Source: Pelagibacterium halotolerans B2
Lineage (GTDB): Bacteria; Pseudomonadota; Alphaproteobacteria; Rhizobiales; Devosiaceae
Assembly (NCBI RefSeq): GCF_000230555.1
Contig: NC_016078.1
Location: forward strand, 2,170,001 to 2,234,000
Reading direction: 5' to 3'
Length of the DNA stretch: 64,000 nucleotides
The position numbers and the translations under genes were made by a program. Under the pieces are notes generated by a model that worked only from the letters and a program-made list of their open reading frames with translations, did not search any database and was not told the DNA's origin. Shown piece after piece: positions 18,082 to 29,097 of this stretch; within the stretch, counting starts at the first letter, position 1, and every line of letters starts with the position of its first letter.

Positions 18082-20198
18082 CGGTTGCTCAACCTGCCCT
18101 CGATGGCATTGAGCACCGAATAGGCCGCATCGAGCACATTGGTGCCCGGTCCGAAAATGTCGAGGACTCCCGCCTTGCGCAGAAATTCATAGTCAGTACT
18201 GGGAATGACGCCGCCGACAACAACCGCCACATCCTTCAGCCCCCGCTCCCTGAGCGCTGCGATCAGTTCGGGCACCAGCGTCTTGTGCCCCGCCGCCAGC
18301 GACGAAACACCCACAGCGTCGACCCCGAGTTCTCCGGCATGCGCCGCCACCTCATGCGGGGTTTCGAACAGCGACCCCATATGCACGACAAAGCCCAGAT
18401 CGGCGAAGGCGGTCGCGATCACCTTGGCGCCGCGATCATGGCCGTCCTGTCCCATCTTGGCGATGAAGAGCGCTGGCGCCCGGCCATAAGAGCGCTCGAA
18501 TTCCTTGATGCGGGTCGCGACCTCCTCATATTGCGGGTCGCCGGCATAACTTTGGGAATAGACGCCCGACAGCACCCGCGTTGTCGCATCATAGCGGCCG
18601 AACACATCTTCCATGGCCTGGGAAATCTCCCCCAGCGTGGCGCGGGCCCGCGCCGCGGCCACGGCAGCGTCGAGCAGATTGCCCTCGTCCATCGCCGCAT
18701 ATTCGCGCAAGGCATTGAGCGCCGACTGGCAACGCGCCTCGTCGCGCGTGCGCCTTACGGTTTTAAGCCGGGCGATCTGCCCGGCCCGCACCTTGGCGTT
18801 GTCGATTTCGAGCGTTTCAATCGCATCTTCGGTGTCGAGCCGATAGCGGTTGACGCCGACGATCACCTCTTCGCCGCGATCGATCGCAGCCTGGCGAATG
18901 GCGGCTGCCTTTTCGATGGCCAGCTTGGGCTCGCCCGACTGTACGGCCTTTGTCATACCGCCCTGCGCCTCGACCTCGTCGATGAGCGCTTGCGCCTTTT
19001 CAACTAGCTGACGCGTCAGATCCTCGATGTAGTGGGAGCCGCCCAGCGGATCGACGACATCGGTGATCTTGGTTTCGTGCTGCAGGATGAGCTGGGTGTT
19101 GCGCGCGATGCGCGAGGAGGTTTCCGAGGGCAGCGCAATGGCCTCATCGAACGAATTGGTGTGCAGGCTCTGCGTACCCCCCAAGACGGCTGCCAGCGCC
19201 TCATAAGCGGTCCGCACAATATTGTTGTAGGGGTCCTGCTCGGTGAGCGAGACGCCGGAGGTCTGGCAATGGGTGCGCAGCATCTTCGAGCGCGGATCGG
19301 TCGCGCCCAGATCGGTCATGATTTTCGACCACAGCGTGCGCGCTGCCCTAAGCTTTGCAACCTCGACGAAAAAATTCATCCCGATGCCGAAAAAGAACGA
19401 CAGCCGCCCCGCGAATTTGTCGATATCGAGCCCGCGCGCCTGCGCCGCCCGCACATAGTCAATGCCGTCGGCCAGCGTATAGGCAAGTTCCTGGATCGCC
19501 GTCGCCCCGGCCTCGTGCATGTGATAGCCCGAAATCGAGATCGAATTGAATTTGGGCATGTGCTCGGCCGTATAGGCGATGATGTCGCCCACGATCCGCA
19601 TGGAGGGCTCGGGCGGATAGATATAGGTGTTGCGGACCATGAACTCTTTGAGAATGTCGTTCTGAATGGTCCCGGAGAGTTTTTCGGGGCTCACGCCCTG
19701 TTCTTCGGCCGCAACGATGAACATGGCCAGAACCGGGATCACCGCCCCGTTCATGGTCATCGATACGCTCATCTCATCGAGCGGAATGCCATCGAACAGC
19801 AGCCTCATGTCCTCGACGGAATCGATGGCCACGCCCGCCTTGCCCACATCCCCGACAACCCGAGGATGATCGGAATCATATCCGCGATGGGTCGCCAGAT
19901 CGAAAGCGACCGATAGCCCCTTCTGCCCACGCTCCAACGCCCGGCGATAGAATCGGTTGCTCTCCTCGGCGGTCGAAAACCCCGCATACTGCCTTATGGT
20001 CCAGGGCCGGTTGGCATACATCGTCGCCCGCACGCCGCGCGTGAACGGCTCGACGCCGGGGATGGCGCCATCCTCGCCCAGATAGACCGGCTCGACCTCG
20101 AGCCCGCCATAATCGCGGCGAAGGCTGTCGAGCGGGATGTCGCGCAGTTCCGCGCTGGCGATATGAGACCAGACATCACGCGGGGATTTGCCCATCAC
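18078..20198 (-). CDS. scpA: Methylmalonyl-CoA mutase (single-chain, B12-dependent)
   Basis: A 706-aa complete mutase. The N-terminal TIM barrel ([21 protein letters not shown], the CoA-binding entry) is followed by a C-terminal cobalamin domain with DGHDRGAKV, where H587 is the lower axial cobalt ligand, plus [10 protein letters not shown] and VVVGGVIP. It converts L-methylmalonyl-CoA to succinyl-CoA. It overlaps pccA upstream and mce downstream by 4 bp each, so the four proteins are translationally coupled. No meaB/argK-type G-protein chaperone is seen nearby. Confidence 0.96.
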   Translation of the reverse strand: MMGKSPRDVWSHIASAELRDIPLDSLRRDYGGLEVEPVYLGEDGAIPGVEPFTRGVRATMYANRPWTIRQYAGFSTAEESNRFYRRALERGQKGLSVAFDLATHRGYDSDHPRVVGDVGKAGVAIDSVEDMRLLFDGIPLDEMSVSMTMNGAVIPVLAMFIVAAEEQGVSPEKLSGTIQNDILKEFMVRNTYIYPPEPSMRIVGDIIAYTAEHMPKFNSISISGYHMHEAGATAIQELAYTLADGIDYVRAAQARGLDIDKFAGRLSFFFGIGMNFFVEVAKLRAARTLWSKIMTDLGATDPRSKMLRTHCQTSGVSLTEQDPYNNIVRTAYEALAAVLGGTQSLHTNSFDEAIALPSETSSRIARNTQLILQHETKITDVVDPLGGSHYIEDLTRQLVEKAQALIDEVEAQGGMTKAVQSGEPKLAIEKAAAIRQAAIDRGEEVIVGVNRYRLDTEDAIETLEIDNAKVRAGQIARLKTVRRTRDEARCQSALNALREYAAMDEGNLLDAAVAAARARATLGEISQAMEDVFGRYDATTRVLSGVYSQSYAGDPQYEEVATRIKEFERSYGRAPALFIAKMGQDGHDRGAKVIATAFADLGFVVHMGSLFETPHEVAAHAGELGVDAVGVSSLAAGHKTLVPELIAALRERGLKDVAVVVGGVIPSTDYEFLRKAGVLDIFGPGTNVLDAAYSVLNAIEGRLSNR

Positions 20199-22195
20199 AC
20201 GGCCTCAAACTCCATTATGACCGCATCGACGGCCAGCACGTCCCCTGCCACCGCTTTGAGGCCGGCGACCCGGGCCTTGCGCTCGGCGCGCAGGACATTT
20301 TCCATCTTCATTGCTTCGACAATGGCCAAGGGCTGGCCTTCCTCGACGATATCGCCCTCGGCCACGTCCAGGCGCACGATCTGCCCCGGCATCGGACACA
20401 AGAGGAACTGGCTCATGTCAGGGGGCGTCTTTTTGAGCATATGGCGCATCAGATCGGCCACATGCGGCATCACCACCTTGGCGACAATATCGGCCCCGCG
20501 ATAGCGCATGCGGAAGCCCGAGGTCACCCGGTCCATCTTCACATGCAACGTGCGGCCATCGATTTCCGTCGCCGTCAGGCTCGCACCCGGCTGCCAGCCG
20601 TCCTCGATAAGCAGGGGCTGGCCATCATCGGTCATCAGCACGAAGGACTCGTCGGATTTGGGAATGGAAAAATCCCAGCGCCGATCCCCGATCAGCACGC
20701 TCCGTTCTGCGATCACATGTCCGCTGCTGAGCGGCGCGGGTTCGATAAATCCGCGCGTTTCGAGCTGAAAACTGGCCCGGCAGGCGAGCGCGGCCAGCGT
20801 CAGCAATGTATCATCGTCAAGCGCGACGCCCGAAAATCCTTCGGGAAATTCATCAGCGATATAGTTGGTCGAGAGCAGCCCCTCGCGGAAACGCTTCTGC
20901 TGGGTCACCGCCGAGAGGAACGGAATATTGTTGCCGATCCCTTCGATTTCGAACTGATCCAGCGCCACGGCCAATCCGTCGATCGCCTCGATACGCGTGG
21001 GAGCCCAGGTCACAAGCTTTGCCACCATCGGGTCGTAGTAAGGGCTGATTTCGCCGCCCTCGTCGACGCCGGTATCGTTGCGAACGACGAGGTGCGCCGA
21101 GGCCTCCTCGGCGGGCGGGCGATAGCGCCTGAGCCGCCCCGTGGAGGGCAAAAAATTGCGATAAGGATCTTCGGCATAAATCCGCGCTTCGACCGCCCAT
21201 CCTTCCAGCTTGACGTCCTCCTGGCTCCACCGTAGCGCTTCACCGTCGGCAATGCGGATCATTTCTTCGACCAGATCGAGCCCGGTCACCAGTTCGGTCA
21301 CCGGATGTTCGACCTGCAGCCGCGTGTTCATTTCAAGGAAATAGAAATTGCGGTCCCTGTCGACGATGAATTCGACAGTCCCGGCGCTGACATAATTGAC
21401 CGCCTTTGCAAGCGCCACCGCCTGCGCGCCCATCTTCTCGCGCGTTTGGGCATCGAGAAACGGCGATGGCGCCTCCTCGATCACTTTCTGGTTGCGGCGC
21501 TGGATGGAACATTCGCGCTCGCCCAGATGGATGCAATTGCCCTGCCCGTCGGCCAGCACCTGAATTTCAATGTGGCGCGGCTCTTCGATATATTTCTCGA
21601 TAAAGATCCGATCATCGCCGAACGAGGCTGCGGCTTCCGATTTCGAGCGCTCGAAGGCTTCCTTGACATCCGTGTCCGAACGCGCGATCCGCATGCCCTT
21701 GCCACCACCGCCGGCCGACGCCTTGATCATCACCGGATAGCCGATGGACTTGGCGATTTTGGCCGCTTCGGCGGCATCCGCGATCAGCCCCATATGGCCC
21801 GGAACCGTCGAAACCCCCGCTTCGGCGGCGATTTTCTTGGAGGTGATCTTGTCCCCCATCGCCTCGATGGATTTGACCGGCGGTCCGATAAAATAGATCC
21901 CCTCCTGCCGCAGGCGTTCGGCAAAGGCCGGGTTTTCCGACAGGAACCCATACCCCGGATGCACCGCCGCAGCGCCGGTCTGCTTGCAGGCCGCAACAAT
22001 CTTTTCGATATCGAGGTAGCTTTGCGATGCGGTGGCCGGACCGATATGGACGGCCTCATCGGCCATCCGCACATGCAACGCATCCTTGTCGGCGTCTGAA
22101 TAAACGGCGACCGTCGCAATGCCCATCTTTTTCGCCGTATCGATCACCCGGCAGGCGATCTCACCGCGATTGGCTATGAGGATTTTGCTAAACAT
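20195..22195 (-). CDS. pccA: Propionyl-CoA carboxylase, biotin-carrying alpha subunit
   Basis: A 666-aa biotin-dependent carboxylase subunit. The biotin carboxylase ATP-grasp domain ([48 protein letters not shown]) comes first, then a linker domain, then biotinyl domain EAMKMENVL with the biotinylated K630. It pairs with PccB, 11 bp upstream. 3-Methylcrotonyl- or acetyl-CoA carboxylase subunits look similar; the coupling to methylmalonyl-CoA mutase makes propionyl-CoA the likely substrate. Confidence 0.94.
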   Translation of the reverse strand: MFSKILIANRGEIACRVIDTAKKMGIATVAVYSDADKDALHVRMADEAVHIGPATASQSYLDIEKIVAACKQTGAAAVHPGYGFLSENPAFAERLRQEGIYFIGPPVKSIEAMGDKITSKKIAAEAGVSTVPGHMGLIADAAEAAKIAKSIGYPVMIKASAGGGGKGMRIARSDTDVKEAFERSKSEAAASFGDDRIFIEKYIEEPRHIEIQVLADGQGNCIHLGERECSIQRRNQKVIEEAPSPFLDAQTREKMGAQAVALAKAVNYVSAGTVEFIVDRDRNFYFLEMNTRLQVEHPVTELVTGLDLVEEMIRIADGEALRWSQEDVKLEGWAVEARIYAEDPYRNFLPSTGRLRRYRPPAEEASAHLVVRNDTGVDEGGEISPYYDPMVAKLVTWAPTRIEAIDGLAVALDQFEIEGIGNNIPFLSAVTQQKRFREGLLSTNYIADEFPEGFSGVALDDDTLLTLAALACRASFQLETRGFIEPAPLSSGHVIAERSVLIGDRRWDFSIPKSDESFVLMTDDGQPLLIEDGWQPGASLTATEIDGRTLHVKMDRVTSGFRMRYRGADIVAKVVMPHVADLMRHMLKKTPPDMSQFLLCPMPGQIVRLDVAEGDIVEEGQPLAIVEAMKMENVLRAERKARVAGLKAVAGDVLAVDAVIMEFEAV

Positions 22196-22206
22196 CTAGA
22201 CAGACC

Positions 22207-23739
22207 TCACAGCGGAATATTCCCATGCTTTTTGATCGGCACATGCGCCTGCTTGTGTTTAAGGCTCTCGAACGCCCGTGCCACGCGGCGGCGCGTGTTG
22301 TGGGGCATGATGACGTCGTCGATGAAGCCGCGCTCGGCGGCAACGAACGGGTTGGCGAACCGGTCTTCGTACTCTTTTGTCCGTGCCGCGATCTTTTCGG
22401 CATCGTCCAGTTCCGAGCGATAAAGGATTTCAGTTGCTCCCCTGGCGCCCATCACGGCGATTTCCGCGCTCGGCCAGGCATAGTTCACATCGGCGCGGAT
22501 GTGCTTTGAGCTCATCACGTCATAAGCCCCGCCATAGGCCTTGCGCGTAATGACGGTGACCTTGGGCACAGTCGCCTCGGCATAGGCGAACAGCAGCTTG
22601 GCGCCATGCTTGATAATGCCGCCATATTCCTGCGCCACGCCGGGAAGAAAGCCGGGCACGTCAACGAAGGTCAGGATGGGGATATCGAAACTGTCGCAGA
22701 AGCGGATGAACCGCGCGGCCTTTTTCGATGCGTTGATATCGAGGCACCCCGCAAGCACCATGGGCTGGTTGGCGACAACACCCACGCTCTGTCCGTTGAG
22801 CCGGATGAACCCGATAAGGATGTTGCCGGCATGGTCCTTTTGCAGTTCGAGAAAATCGCGCTCATCAGCGATTTTCTCGATCACCTCGCGCATGTCATAG
22901 GGCGTGTTCGCATTGGCGGGGATCAGGGTATCGAGACTGTCCTCGCGCCGGTCGATCTGGTCATTTGTGGCCACCTTTGGCGCCTTTTCGCGCGCCGAGA
23001 GCGGCAGAAAATCGAACAGGCGCCGCACTTCGAGCAGCGTTTCGATATCGTTTTCGAACGCCGCATCGGCCACTGAGGAAATTCTGGTGTGCGTCGAAGC
23101 TCCGCCCAGTTCCTCATGGGTCACGCTCTCATTGGTGACCGTCTTGACGACGTCCGGCCCGGTCACGAACATGTAGCTCGTGTCTTTGACCATGTAGATG
23201 AAATCGGTCATGGCTGGCGAATAGACGGCCCCACCCGCGCATGGCCCCATGATCACCGAAATCTGCGGTACCGCGCCCGATGCCTGCACGTTACGCCAGA
23301 AGACTTCCGCGTAACCGCCCAGCGAGGCGACGCCCTCTTGAATGCGTGCCCCGCCGCTGTCGTTGAGCCCGATCACCGGCGCACCGTTCTGGACGGCAAG
23401 GTCCATGATCTTGCAGATTTTCTGCGCATGGGTTTCCGACAGCGAGCCGCCGAAAACCGTAAAATCCTGGGAAAACACGTAGGTGAGCCGTCCGTTGATC
23501 GTTCCCCATCCGGTCACCACGCCATCGCCCGGGATGATCTGCTCGTCCATCCCGAAATCGCGGGTGCGGTGGGTGACGAACATGTCGTATTCTTCAAAAC
23601 TACCCGGATCGAGCAGAACGTCGATCCTTTCGCGGGCCGTCAGCTTGCCCTTGGCATGTTGCGCTTCGATGCGCTTTGCGCCCCCGCCCATCCGCGCGTG
23701 TTGGCGCTTTTCTTCGAGCGCATCGATAACATCCTGCAT
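22207..23739 (-). CDS. pccB: Propionyl-CoA carboxylase, carboxyltransferase beta subunit
   Basis: A 510-aa carboxyltransferase of the crotonase-like fold, moving CO2 from biotin to propionyl-CoA. Family features: [61 protein letters not shown] and [11 protein letters not shown]. The frame is open eight codons further upstream, but the ATG at 23739 has GGAGGA at 23749-23744, four bases before it, so I take it as the start. Together with pccA, mcm and mce it completes propionyl-CoA to succinyl-CoA. Confidence 0.95.
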   Translation of the reverse strand: MQDVIDALEEKRQHARMGGGAKRIEAQHAKGKLTARERIDVLLDPGSFEEYDMFVTHRTRDFGMDEQIIPGDGVVTGWGTINGRLTYVFSQDFTVFGGSLSETHAQKICKIMDLAVQNGAPVIGLNDSGGARIQEGVASLGGYAEVFWRNVQASGAVPQISVIMGPCAGGAVYSPAMTDFIYMVKDTSYMFVTGPDVVKTVTNESVTHEELGGASTHTRISSVADAAFENDIETLLEVRRLFDFLPLSAREKAPKVATNDQIDRREDSLDTLIPANANTPYDMREVIEKIADERDFLELQKDHAGNILIGFIRLNGQSVGVVANQPMVLAGCLDINASKKAARFIRFCDSFDIPILTFVDVPGFLPGVAQEYGGIIKHGAKLLFAYAEATVPKVTVITRKAYGGAYDVMSSKHIRADVNYAWPSAEIAVMGARGATEILYRSELDDAEKIAARTKEYEDRFANPFVAAERGFIDDVIMPHNTRRRVARAFESLKHKQAHVPIKKHGNIPL

Positions 23740-23819
23740 GAAGTCCTCCGGCAAATACTCCATTACCCTATAGCGATCCGGCGGAATTTCGAGAGATTTT
23801 CGCCCGACTGATAGGCAAT

Positions 23820-24809
23820 TTAGCCCTTGGGCGACACGATGACCCGCCCTTTGATCTTGCCGGCCAGAATGTCTCTGGAAACATCGACAAGGTCCTCAAG
23901 GCCAACTTCGCGCACCATCCGTTCATAAACGCTGAACCCGAACAGCGTGGAAAGTCGATCCCACGCCGCCATGCGTGCCTCGAAAGGCTGCATGACGCTA
24001 TCGATCCCGGCCAGCGTTATCCCGCGCAGAATGAAGGGAATGACACTCGCATCCCACCCATCGCCGGCCGCCAGCCCCACCGCCGCGACGCAGCCGCCCG
24101 TGTGGATTTGCTTGAGCATCTCGCCCAGCGGCGCACCACCTACGCTGTCGACTGCCCCGATCCAGCGCGTCCCCAGAAGCTTTTTGGAACTCGGTTCCAG
24201 GACCTCGCGGCCCACGACTTCAGTCGCCCCGAGCGCCCGGAGATCGTCCGCGAGGTCTGCCCGCCCGGTCATGGCATGAACCTTGTACCCAAGTCGCGCC
24301 AGCAACAGCACCGCCATGGAGCCAACTCCCCCGCCAGCGCCAGTGACCAGGATGTCGCCGTCTCCGGGCTTGATGCCCTCCGATTTGAGCCGGTTGACCG
24401 CCAGCATCGCCGTCAGCCCCGCCGTGCCCAGCACCATGGCGCTTCGCGTCGAAATCTCCCTGGGCAGCGGCACCAGCCAGTCGGCATTCACCCGGGCCCG
24501 CGTGGAAAACCCGCCCCAGTGCCATTCCCCGACCCGCCAGCCGGTCAACACCACAGCCTGTCCGGGATGATAGCGCCCGTCGGTGCTTTCGATCACCCGC
24601 CCGGCGAAATCGACACCCCCCACATGGGGATAGTCGCGCACCAGCCCGCCGATGCCCGAAAGGACCATGCCGTCCTTGTAGTTGAACCCCGCCCAGTCGA
24701 TGCCGACCAGCACATTGCCCTCGGGCAATCGAGCCTCATCGAGTTCGGTGATCCTCGACGCAACACTGCCGCTCGCGCCCTTGTCGGTAAACAGCGCTCT
24801 GAAACTCAT
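23820..24809 (-). CDS. acuI: Acrylyl-CoA reductase (NADPH), AcuI/YhdH-type
   Basis: A 329-aa zinc-less medium-chain dehydrogenase. The N-terminal [21 protein letters not shown], then [23 protein letters not shown], the Rossmann loop [23 protein letters not shown], and [15 protein letters not shown] are the YhdH/AcuI pattern. AcuI reduces acrylyl-CoA to propionyl-CoA. Position at the head of the pcc-mcm-mce set supports this over a general quinone oxidoreductase. The start at 24809 has a GGGAGG Shine-Dalgarno; the frame runs far upstream without protein-like sequence. Confidence 0.88.
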   Translation of the reverse strand: MSFRALFTDKGASGSVASRITELDEARLPEGNVLVGIDWAGFNYKDGMVLSGIGGLVRDYPHVGGVDFAGRVIESTDGRYHPGQAVVLTGWRVGEWHWGGFSTRARVNADWLVPLPREISTRSAMVLGTAGLTAMLAVNRLKSEGIKPGDGDILVTGAGGGVGSMAVLLLARLGYKVHAMTGRADLADDLRALGATEVVGREVLEPSSKKLLGTRWIGAVDSVGGAPLGEMLKQIHTGGCVAAVGLAAGDGWDASVIPFILRGITLAGIDSVMQPFEARMAAWDRLSTLFGFSVYERMVREVGLEDLVDVSRDILAGKIKGRVIVSPKG

Positions 24810-24877
24810 GACACCACCTCCCGCCGTCATCTCACAGTGATTTGCCGGGCGCGTCCAGTCGCAATTGCCTCGCGCAA

Positions 24878-26635
24878 TCAGAAAGGATGGGCCAGCCGGT
24901 CGAGTGGCACCCCTGCGCTGATGATGCCGCCCGAAATGGCTCGCAGCAGGCCCGGGTCGAGCACATACTGACGCAATGCCGGCATGATGCCGAGCCGCCT
25001 GAAGCGCTGGCTCGCCAGCAGTCGGGGGAGATAGGCATTTATGATGTCGGCATCCCGCAACTGCCCGCCTGCCGCAACCATCACGGCAACCCCGAAATCG
25101 GGAGCAGCCGAGACCATGCGTTCGCCCAACGCCGCCGCCTGGGCATAATCGCCCTCGCGCATTGCCCACAAAGTCGGGACGATGGAATAGAAATCGGGCG
25201 GATTGACCTCAACCGAAAGCGCGCGCTGCGACAGGGCCCGTGCCGCCTCCCAATTGCCGTTCAGACTTTCCACATATCCATAATCTGCAAGCACATCGAC
25301 CATCGCCGGATTGAGCTGCACCGCAGTGTTATAAAAGTCGCGCGAATGGCCGACCTCCCCGGCAAGGAATGCAACATAGGCCCTCTGCGCCCAGTTGAAC
25401 CCGCTCGTTGGCTCCCGGCTGAGGGCCTGTTCAGCCAAATCGCGGCCCCGTTCGACAAGAGCCTCCCCCTCTGCAGTATCCGGGCCAACACGCCACCCCT
25501 CGTCTGCCGTCAGAACGGCCTGGATCGCCGCGCCTTCCGGCCAGTCCCGGACCGGCGATTGACGCGCACAGCGCTCGAGCGCACCAGCGTCGAACGTCGC
25601 GCGTTGCTCGCGGAACATCGAATAGGCGACAAGGCAGGGATAGGGCTCAAGAACAAGGCCTTCGTCCGCATGGGTCTCGATCCAGTTCCGCGCTGCTTTA
25701 TGGAGCGGCCCTCTCGGGCTCCCGAGCCGCAGCGAGAACTCTTCCGAGACGTCCTGCAAATTCAGGCCAGGAGTGCCGTCATCTAGCGGCACCTCCACTT
25801 CGAACGTGGCGATCACCGCACGCGTGGGAGTATCTTGCAAGAGGATGGAATAAAGAAGTCCACGCGGCGATCGCCGTGCCACACCCGAAAGCACATAAAC
25901 CCCGCCATTGGCCCGTTCGACCAGGTCGGGATCGGCCTGTGGTCCGCCATAGCGGGCCGATAGATCGGAAAACTGATTGATGTCGGTAACGAGTTCGAGC
26001 GCCAGTCCGGCGACGAGTGGCGTGCCGCGCTGATCGTCGGTAAGATTTTCGAAATCCTCGACGATGACCAGAGGCAACTTGGGTTGAACCAGCGCTGGCG
26101 TAGATGAGGTGCGCTGCCCCAGCTCCGGCCAGAAATAGAGCGAAGCGAGGAGCAGCAGCGCTGCTGCTGCACCGGCCACCCAGATCGACCTTGATGGCGC
26201 CTGTGGCGGCCGCGCTCCACCGGCCTCCTCGGTGACGTTGGACACCTTTTCGCCGTCGCCGTCGGCAACCACGCCAGGGCTCTCGCGCGCAATGAATTCT
26301 GGAACATAGCGCCCCACCGGCAAGACGATCCGCACAGGCGCCTGGCCCAGACCGAGCCTGTCGAACTCCTCGAGCAGGCCTCGCAATCGGCGCGCTTGAA
26401 CCCTTACGATCGGATCTGATTGCGGATCGAAGTCTTCGCTTCTTTCGAAAACATCGACCGCTATGGAATAGGCCTTTACAGACCCGGAATTTCCCGACAG
26501 GGCAGCGTTCACGATGTAAGTCAGGAAGGCCGACAGCCTTGGCGAGCGCGCCATGGCCGACCAGGCCAGAAGCTCATCGAGCGCTTGGCGAACCGCAATC
26601 TGTTCGTCCTCGGCATACACCCGCCCCTCCGGCAT
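24878..26635 (-). CDS. Membrane-anchored CadC-like regulator with TolB-like and TPR region
   Basis: A 585-aa three-part protein. Residues 15-115 carry the rhizobial-type cytoplasmic domain SPRLSAFLTYIVNAALSG...FDPQSDPIVRVQARRLRGLLEEF, known from regulators with periplasmic sensor parts. A hydrophobic membrane segment follows (151-169). The remainder looks like a TolB-type domain (LPLVIVEDFENL) and TPR-like helices (NWAQRAYVAFLAGEVGHSRDFYNTAVQLNP). It ends 68 bp before acuI on the same strand, so it may regulate or lead that operon. DNA binding is inferred from domain type only. Confidence 0.7.
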   Translation of the reverse strand: MPEGRVYAEDEQIAVRQALDELLAWSAMARSPRLSAFLTYIVNAALSGNSGSVKAYSIAVDVFERSEDFDPQSDPIVRVQARRLRGLLEEFDRLGLGQAPVRIVLPVGRYVPEFIARESPGVVADGDGEKVSNVTEEAGGARPPQAPSRSIWVAGAAAALLLLASLYFWPELGQRTSSTPALVQPKLPLVIVEDFENLTDDQRGTPLVAGLALELVTDINQFSDLSARYGGPQADPDLVERANGGVYVLSGVARRSPRGLLYSILLQDTPTRAVIATFEVEVPLDDGTPGLNLQDVSEEFSLRLGSPRGPLHKAARNWIETHADEGLVLEPYPCLVAYSMFREQRATFDAGALERCARQSPVRDWPEGAAIQAVLTADEGWRVGPDTAEGEALVERGRDLAEQALSREPTSGFNWAQRAYVAFLAGEVGHSRDFYNTAVQLNPAMVDVLADYGYVESLNGNWEAARALSQRALSVEVNPPDFYSIVPTLWAMREGDYAQAAALGERMVSAAPDFGVAVMVAAGGQLRDADIINAYLPRLLASQRFRRLGIMPALRQYVLDPGLLRAISGGIISAGVPLDRLAHPF

Positions 26636-26907
26636 GCGCTCCTCCTTTGGAACACACTAGACCTCTCCATTTTACATGTAAATCGGCCGCCCCTTTACCG
26701 TCCGTTACGGGAAATAACCTTTCGCTGGCGCGCAAACTGCCTCATACGCCCCGTCATCGCAGTGGCCCTGCCGACTTTGCATGGCGCGGGGCCTGCGATT
26801 GCAGCGACCTCCCCGTGGAGGGCAGCGCGATTTCCGTATTTGCCGCATGTGTCTTGGAGCCGGCCGGTTGTCTGGGGGCTCGATTTTATTTTTCCGGTTT
26901 GGGGCCA

Positions 26908-27357
26908 ATGACGAGCAACGCCGCGTTCGAGCCGCTATTTGTGCTCGTCGATGACCATATTCATTCCGCGCGCCTGATGCGCCGGGCCATGCACGCGAAC
27001 GCCTCTCCGGCCCGGCTCGTCTGGATCGGCAATGCCAAACGGGGTGAACGCACGCTTGTCCGCCTTCTCGGTGCGACAGGGGCACAACGGCCCGACATGG
27101 TGATTGTGGACCTCAAATCGCACAGCGGTGCGACGGCTGCGTTCATTTCCCGGATCGGGAACCTCGCCGCGGGCGCGAACGTTCCGCTGGCAGCCATTGC
27201 AGATACCGGAGCAACCGAGAACCGTCGTGCGCTCCTCCAAAGCGGCGCCGACGCCGTTTTCGTCCGCCATCACGAACTGGGCGCCTATCGCGCGGAGATG
27301 GCGAACATAATCGATTTCTGGGTGCGGGAGACCGTCACCTGGCCCATTCGGGCGTAG
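26908..27357 (+). CDS. Orphan receiver-like domain protein, degenerate
   Basis: A 149-aa CheY-like single domain. It has the acidic pair VDDHIHSARLMRRAM (D15, D16), a phosphoacceptor-like Asp in VIVDLKSHSG (D68), and a beta-4/alpha-4 region IADTGATENRRALLQSGADAVFVR. The invariant Lys after beta-5 is missing (R120 instead), and the usual Thr/Ser switch is shifted. It may be a pseudo-receiver. No histidine kinase or output domain is adjacent. It is divergent from the membrane regulator at 24878-26635 (272 bp gap). The frame is open further upstream, but only from here is the domain N-terminus sensible. Confidence 0.55.
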   Translation: MTSNAAFEPLFVLVDDHIHSARLMRRAMHANASPARLVWIGNAKRGERTLVRLLGATGAQRPDMVIVDLKSHSGATAAFISRIGNLAAGANVPLAAIADTGATENRRALLQSGADAVFVRHHELGAYRAEMANIIDFWVRETVTWPIRA

Positions 27358-27843
27358 CCACCGCGTCCCCGGCTGCGTTCGATAGGGAGGAATGTACTCC
27401 TTAATGCGTCCCCCAAGGAACGTGTTTGCATTCATTCCTCCCGCCTTTTCCGGCTTCAGGGCCGATTGCGTTCGTCGCGGCCTGTCCCTCCCGGGCCGCG
27501 ATAGAGAAGACCGGCGGACTTTGCGTCCTCGTTTCGCCGGTCTTTAGGGGGAGAGGGGCATGCGTAATCTTGCCGGCCGGCACCTGCCGCACCTCTCCCC
27601 AAACCTTTTCCACCGGCATCGCACTCGTTCTGACAAGTCGCTCGGCGGGATAGAACACTGTTTTTAAATATTTTTTCCGAACGCTGCCGATCCCGTTCCA
27701 CACCGATCCTCCCTTTCCATTAACAAAAGCTTGCCAGACGGCTCCCGCTCAAGCATTCTCCCCCATTGTATGCGGCGTTAACTTTCCGGAAAGTTCTGCG
27801 GATTGGTCCGTCGTCTTTTCCGGACATGTGCGGGGAGGCCACC
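27358..27843. other. Gene-free stretch with one long hairpin
   Basis: I see no convincing gene here; the short frames on both strands have no family pattern and poor starts. The one structure is an inverted repeat, AAGACCGGCG at 27507-27516 and CGCCGGTCTT at 27535-27544, with a nested GGAC/GTCC stem in the loop. It could end transcription of the receiver-like gene or be part of a small RNA. A T/A-rich patch (27660-27672) lies further on and may belong to a promoter for the next small gene. Confidence 0.4.
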
Positions 27844-28041
27844 ATGATGACCACACCACGCCTCGTCAGCCTGACCGCCCTCGCGGCCAGCCTGTTCATC
27901 GTCATCCTGACGATCACTCAAGCCAATGGATTGACGGCAACGCCTGCCACCGAAGTTGCCAGTATCGCCTGCATCGAAGCAGCAATCTCGCCCGATTGCC
28001 CGGCACCGGGACCAATCGTGCAGGCCGTCGTCCATCGCTGA
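27844..28041 (+). CDS. Small exported or membrane peptide, unknown
   Basis: A 65-aa protein with a long hydrophobic segment (SLTALAASLFIVILTITQANG, about residues 9-29) and a short tail holding two Cys (SIACIEAAISPDCPAPG). It could be a secreted peptide with one disulfide or a single-pass membrane peptide. GGGGAGG ends five bases before the ATG, a good Shine-Dalgarno. No family recognised. The frame continues upstream, but the start region there is poor. Confidence 0.5.
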   Translation: MMTTPRLVSLTALAASLFIVILTITQANGLTATPATEVASIACIEAAISPDCPAPGPIVQAVVHR

Positions 28042-28290
28042 CAAGATTACGCCCTGGCCGGGATATTCCTGGCCAGGCGCCCGACCCGGTTCATTTTCGA
28101 TTCTATTGCGTCCGGCGACTAGCCGGTATGCGCCGGGGACGGTTGCGCCGACGCGCCATCTCGGCGAATCTTGCGTTTATGGGATTGCTGGCAACTCGGC
28201 AGACATGGCCCTGCCCGGCAACCCGGAACCCTTTGTCCATATGGACATTGAACTAATGGAGCGAACCTCAACAACCTAGCCCCGGAGATT

Positions 28291-29097
28291 ATGCAAAACG
28301 CGGTTTCCGCTATCCTGTCCGCCAGTTCGGGCCCGGTAGCGATCTTTACCGATTTCGATGGCACGCTCGTCGAGATCGCCTCACATCCGGATGCAGTTCT
28401 CGTTCCCGACGACCTGCCCGCCCGGCTCCGTTCCCTTTACGCCGCCCTCGACGGTGCTCTTGCCATCGTGACGGGCCGCACGATCGATACGATCGACGGC
28501 TTTTTGCCCGCTCAAGCCTTTTCGGTTGCCGGCAGCCATGGCGCCGAACATCGTCACAACGGACAACGGCAAAAGCCTGACGCCCATCTTGTCAACGATG
28601 CCGAGACCATAACGGGCCGCGTTTCCGATACACTGCTTGGGCAAGAGGGCATCCTTGTCGAGCCCAAGCCCACAGGCGTTGCAGTCCATTACCGCGCAGC
28701 CCCGGCCAAGGGCGCTATGGTTCGCGCCGCCCTCTCCCGCGCGCTCGACGGATTTCCCGATTTCCACGCTATCGACGGCAAAAAGGTTGTAGAGGCACGC
28801 CCGACATCGGCCAACAAGGGCGCGGCTCTTTCCCAATTGATGCAGGTTAAGCCGTTTGCCAGTCGCATGCCGGTTTTCATCGGCGACGATGTGACCGACG
28901 AAGACGGGTTTGCCGCTGCCGAACGCCTCGGCGGATTCGGCATCAGGATCGGCCAGGATGCACAGACACACGCCCAGTTCTCCCTGCCCGACATTGCTTC
29001 GCTTTACAGCTATTTCGATGCCCTGATCGAGAGGGAACCAAACAGCACCGCATCCGATTTTGCGGGTCAAGGAATCCAGGAAAGCAGGATCAGATGA
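28291..29097 (+). CDS. otsB: Trehalose-6-phosphate phosphatase
   Basis: A 268-aa HAD phosphatase. The catalytic FTDFDGTLVEIA (D21 nucleophile, D23 acid), then VTGRTIDTIDGFL, SVAGSHGAEHRH, and the acidic GDDVTDEDGF motif are characteristic. It removes phosphate from trehalose 6-phosphate, made by OtsA just downstream. The two genes overlap by 4 bp (ATGA), giving a translationally coupled osmoprotectant pathway. Confidence 0.95.
   Translation: MQNAVSAILSASSGPVAIFTDFDGTLVEIASHPDAVLVPDDLPARLRSLYAALDGALAIVTGRTIDTIDGFLPAQAFSVAGSHGAEHRHNGQRQKPDAHLVNDAETITGRVSDTLLGQEGILVEPKPTGVAVHYRAAPAKGAMVRAALSRALDGFPDFHAIDGKKVVEARPTSANKGAALSQLMQVKPFASRMPVFIGDDVTDEDGFAAAERLGGFGIRIGQDAQTHAQFSLPDIASLYSYFDALIEREPNSTASDFAGQGIQESRIR

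Noticed and set aside
18078..20198. Reading the mutase as a two-subunit enzyme or isobutyryl-CoA mutase
   Set aside because: It is one 706-aa chain with both domains, coupled to pcc and mce, which fits methylmalonyl-CoA mutase.
27401..27703. 100-codon minus-strand frame
   Set aside because: No Shine-Dalgarno, no family, and it runs through the long hairpin.
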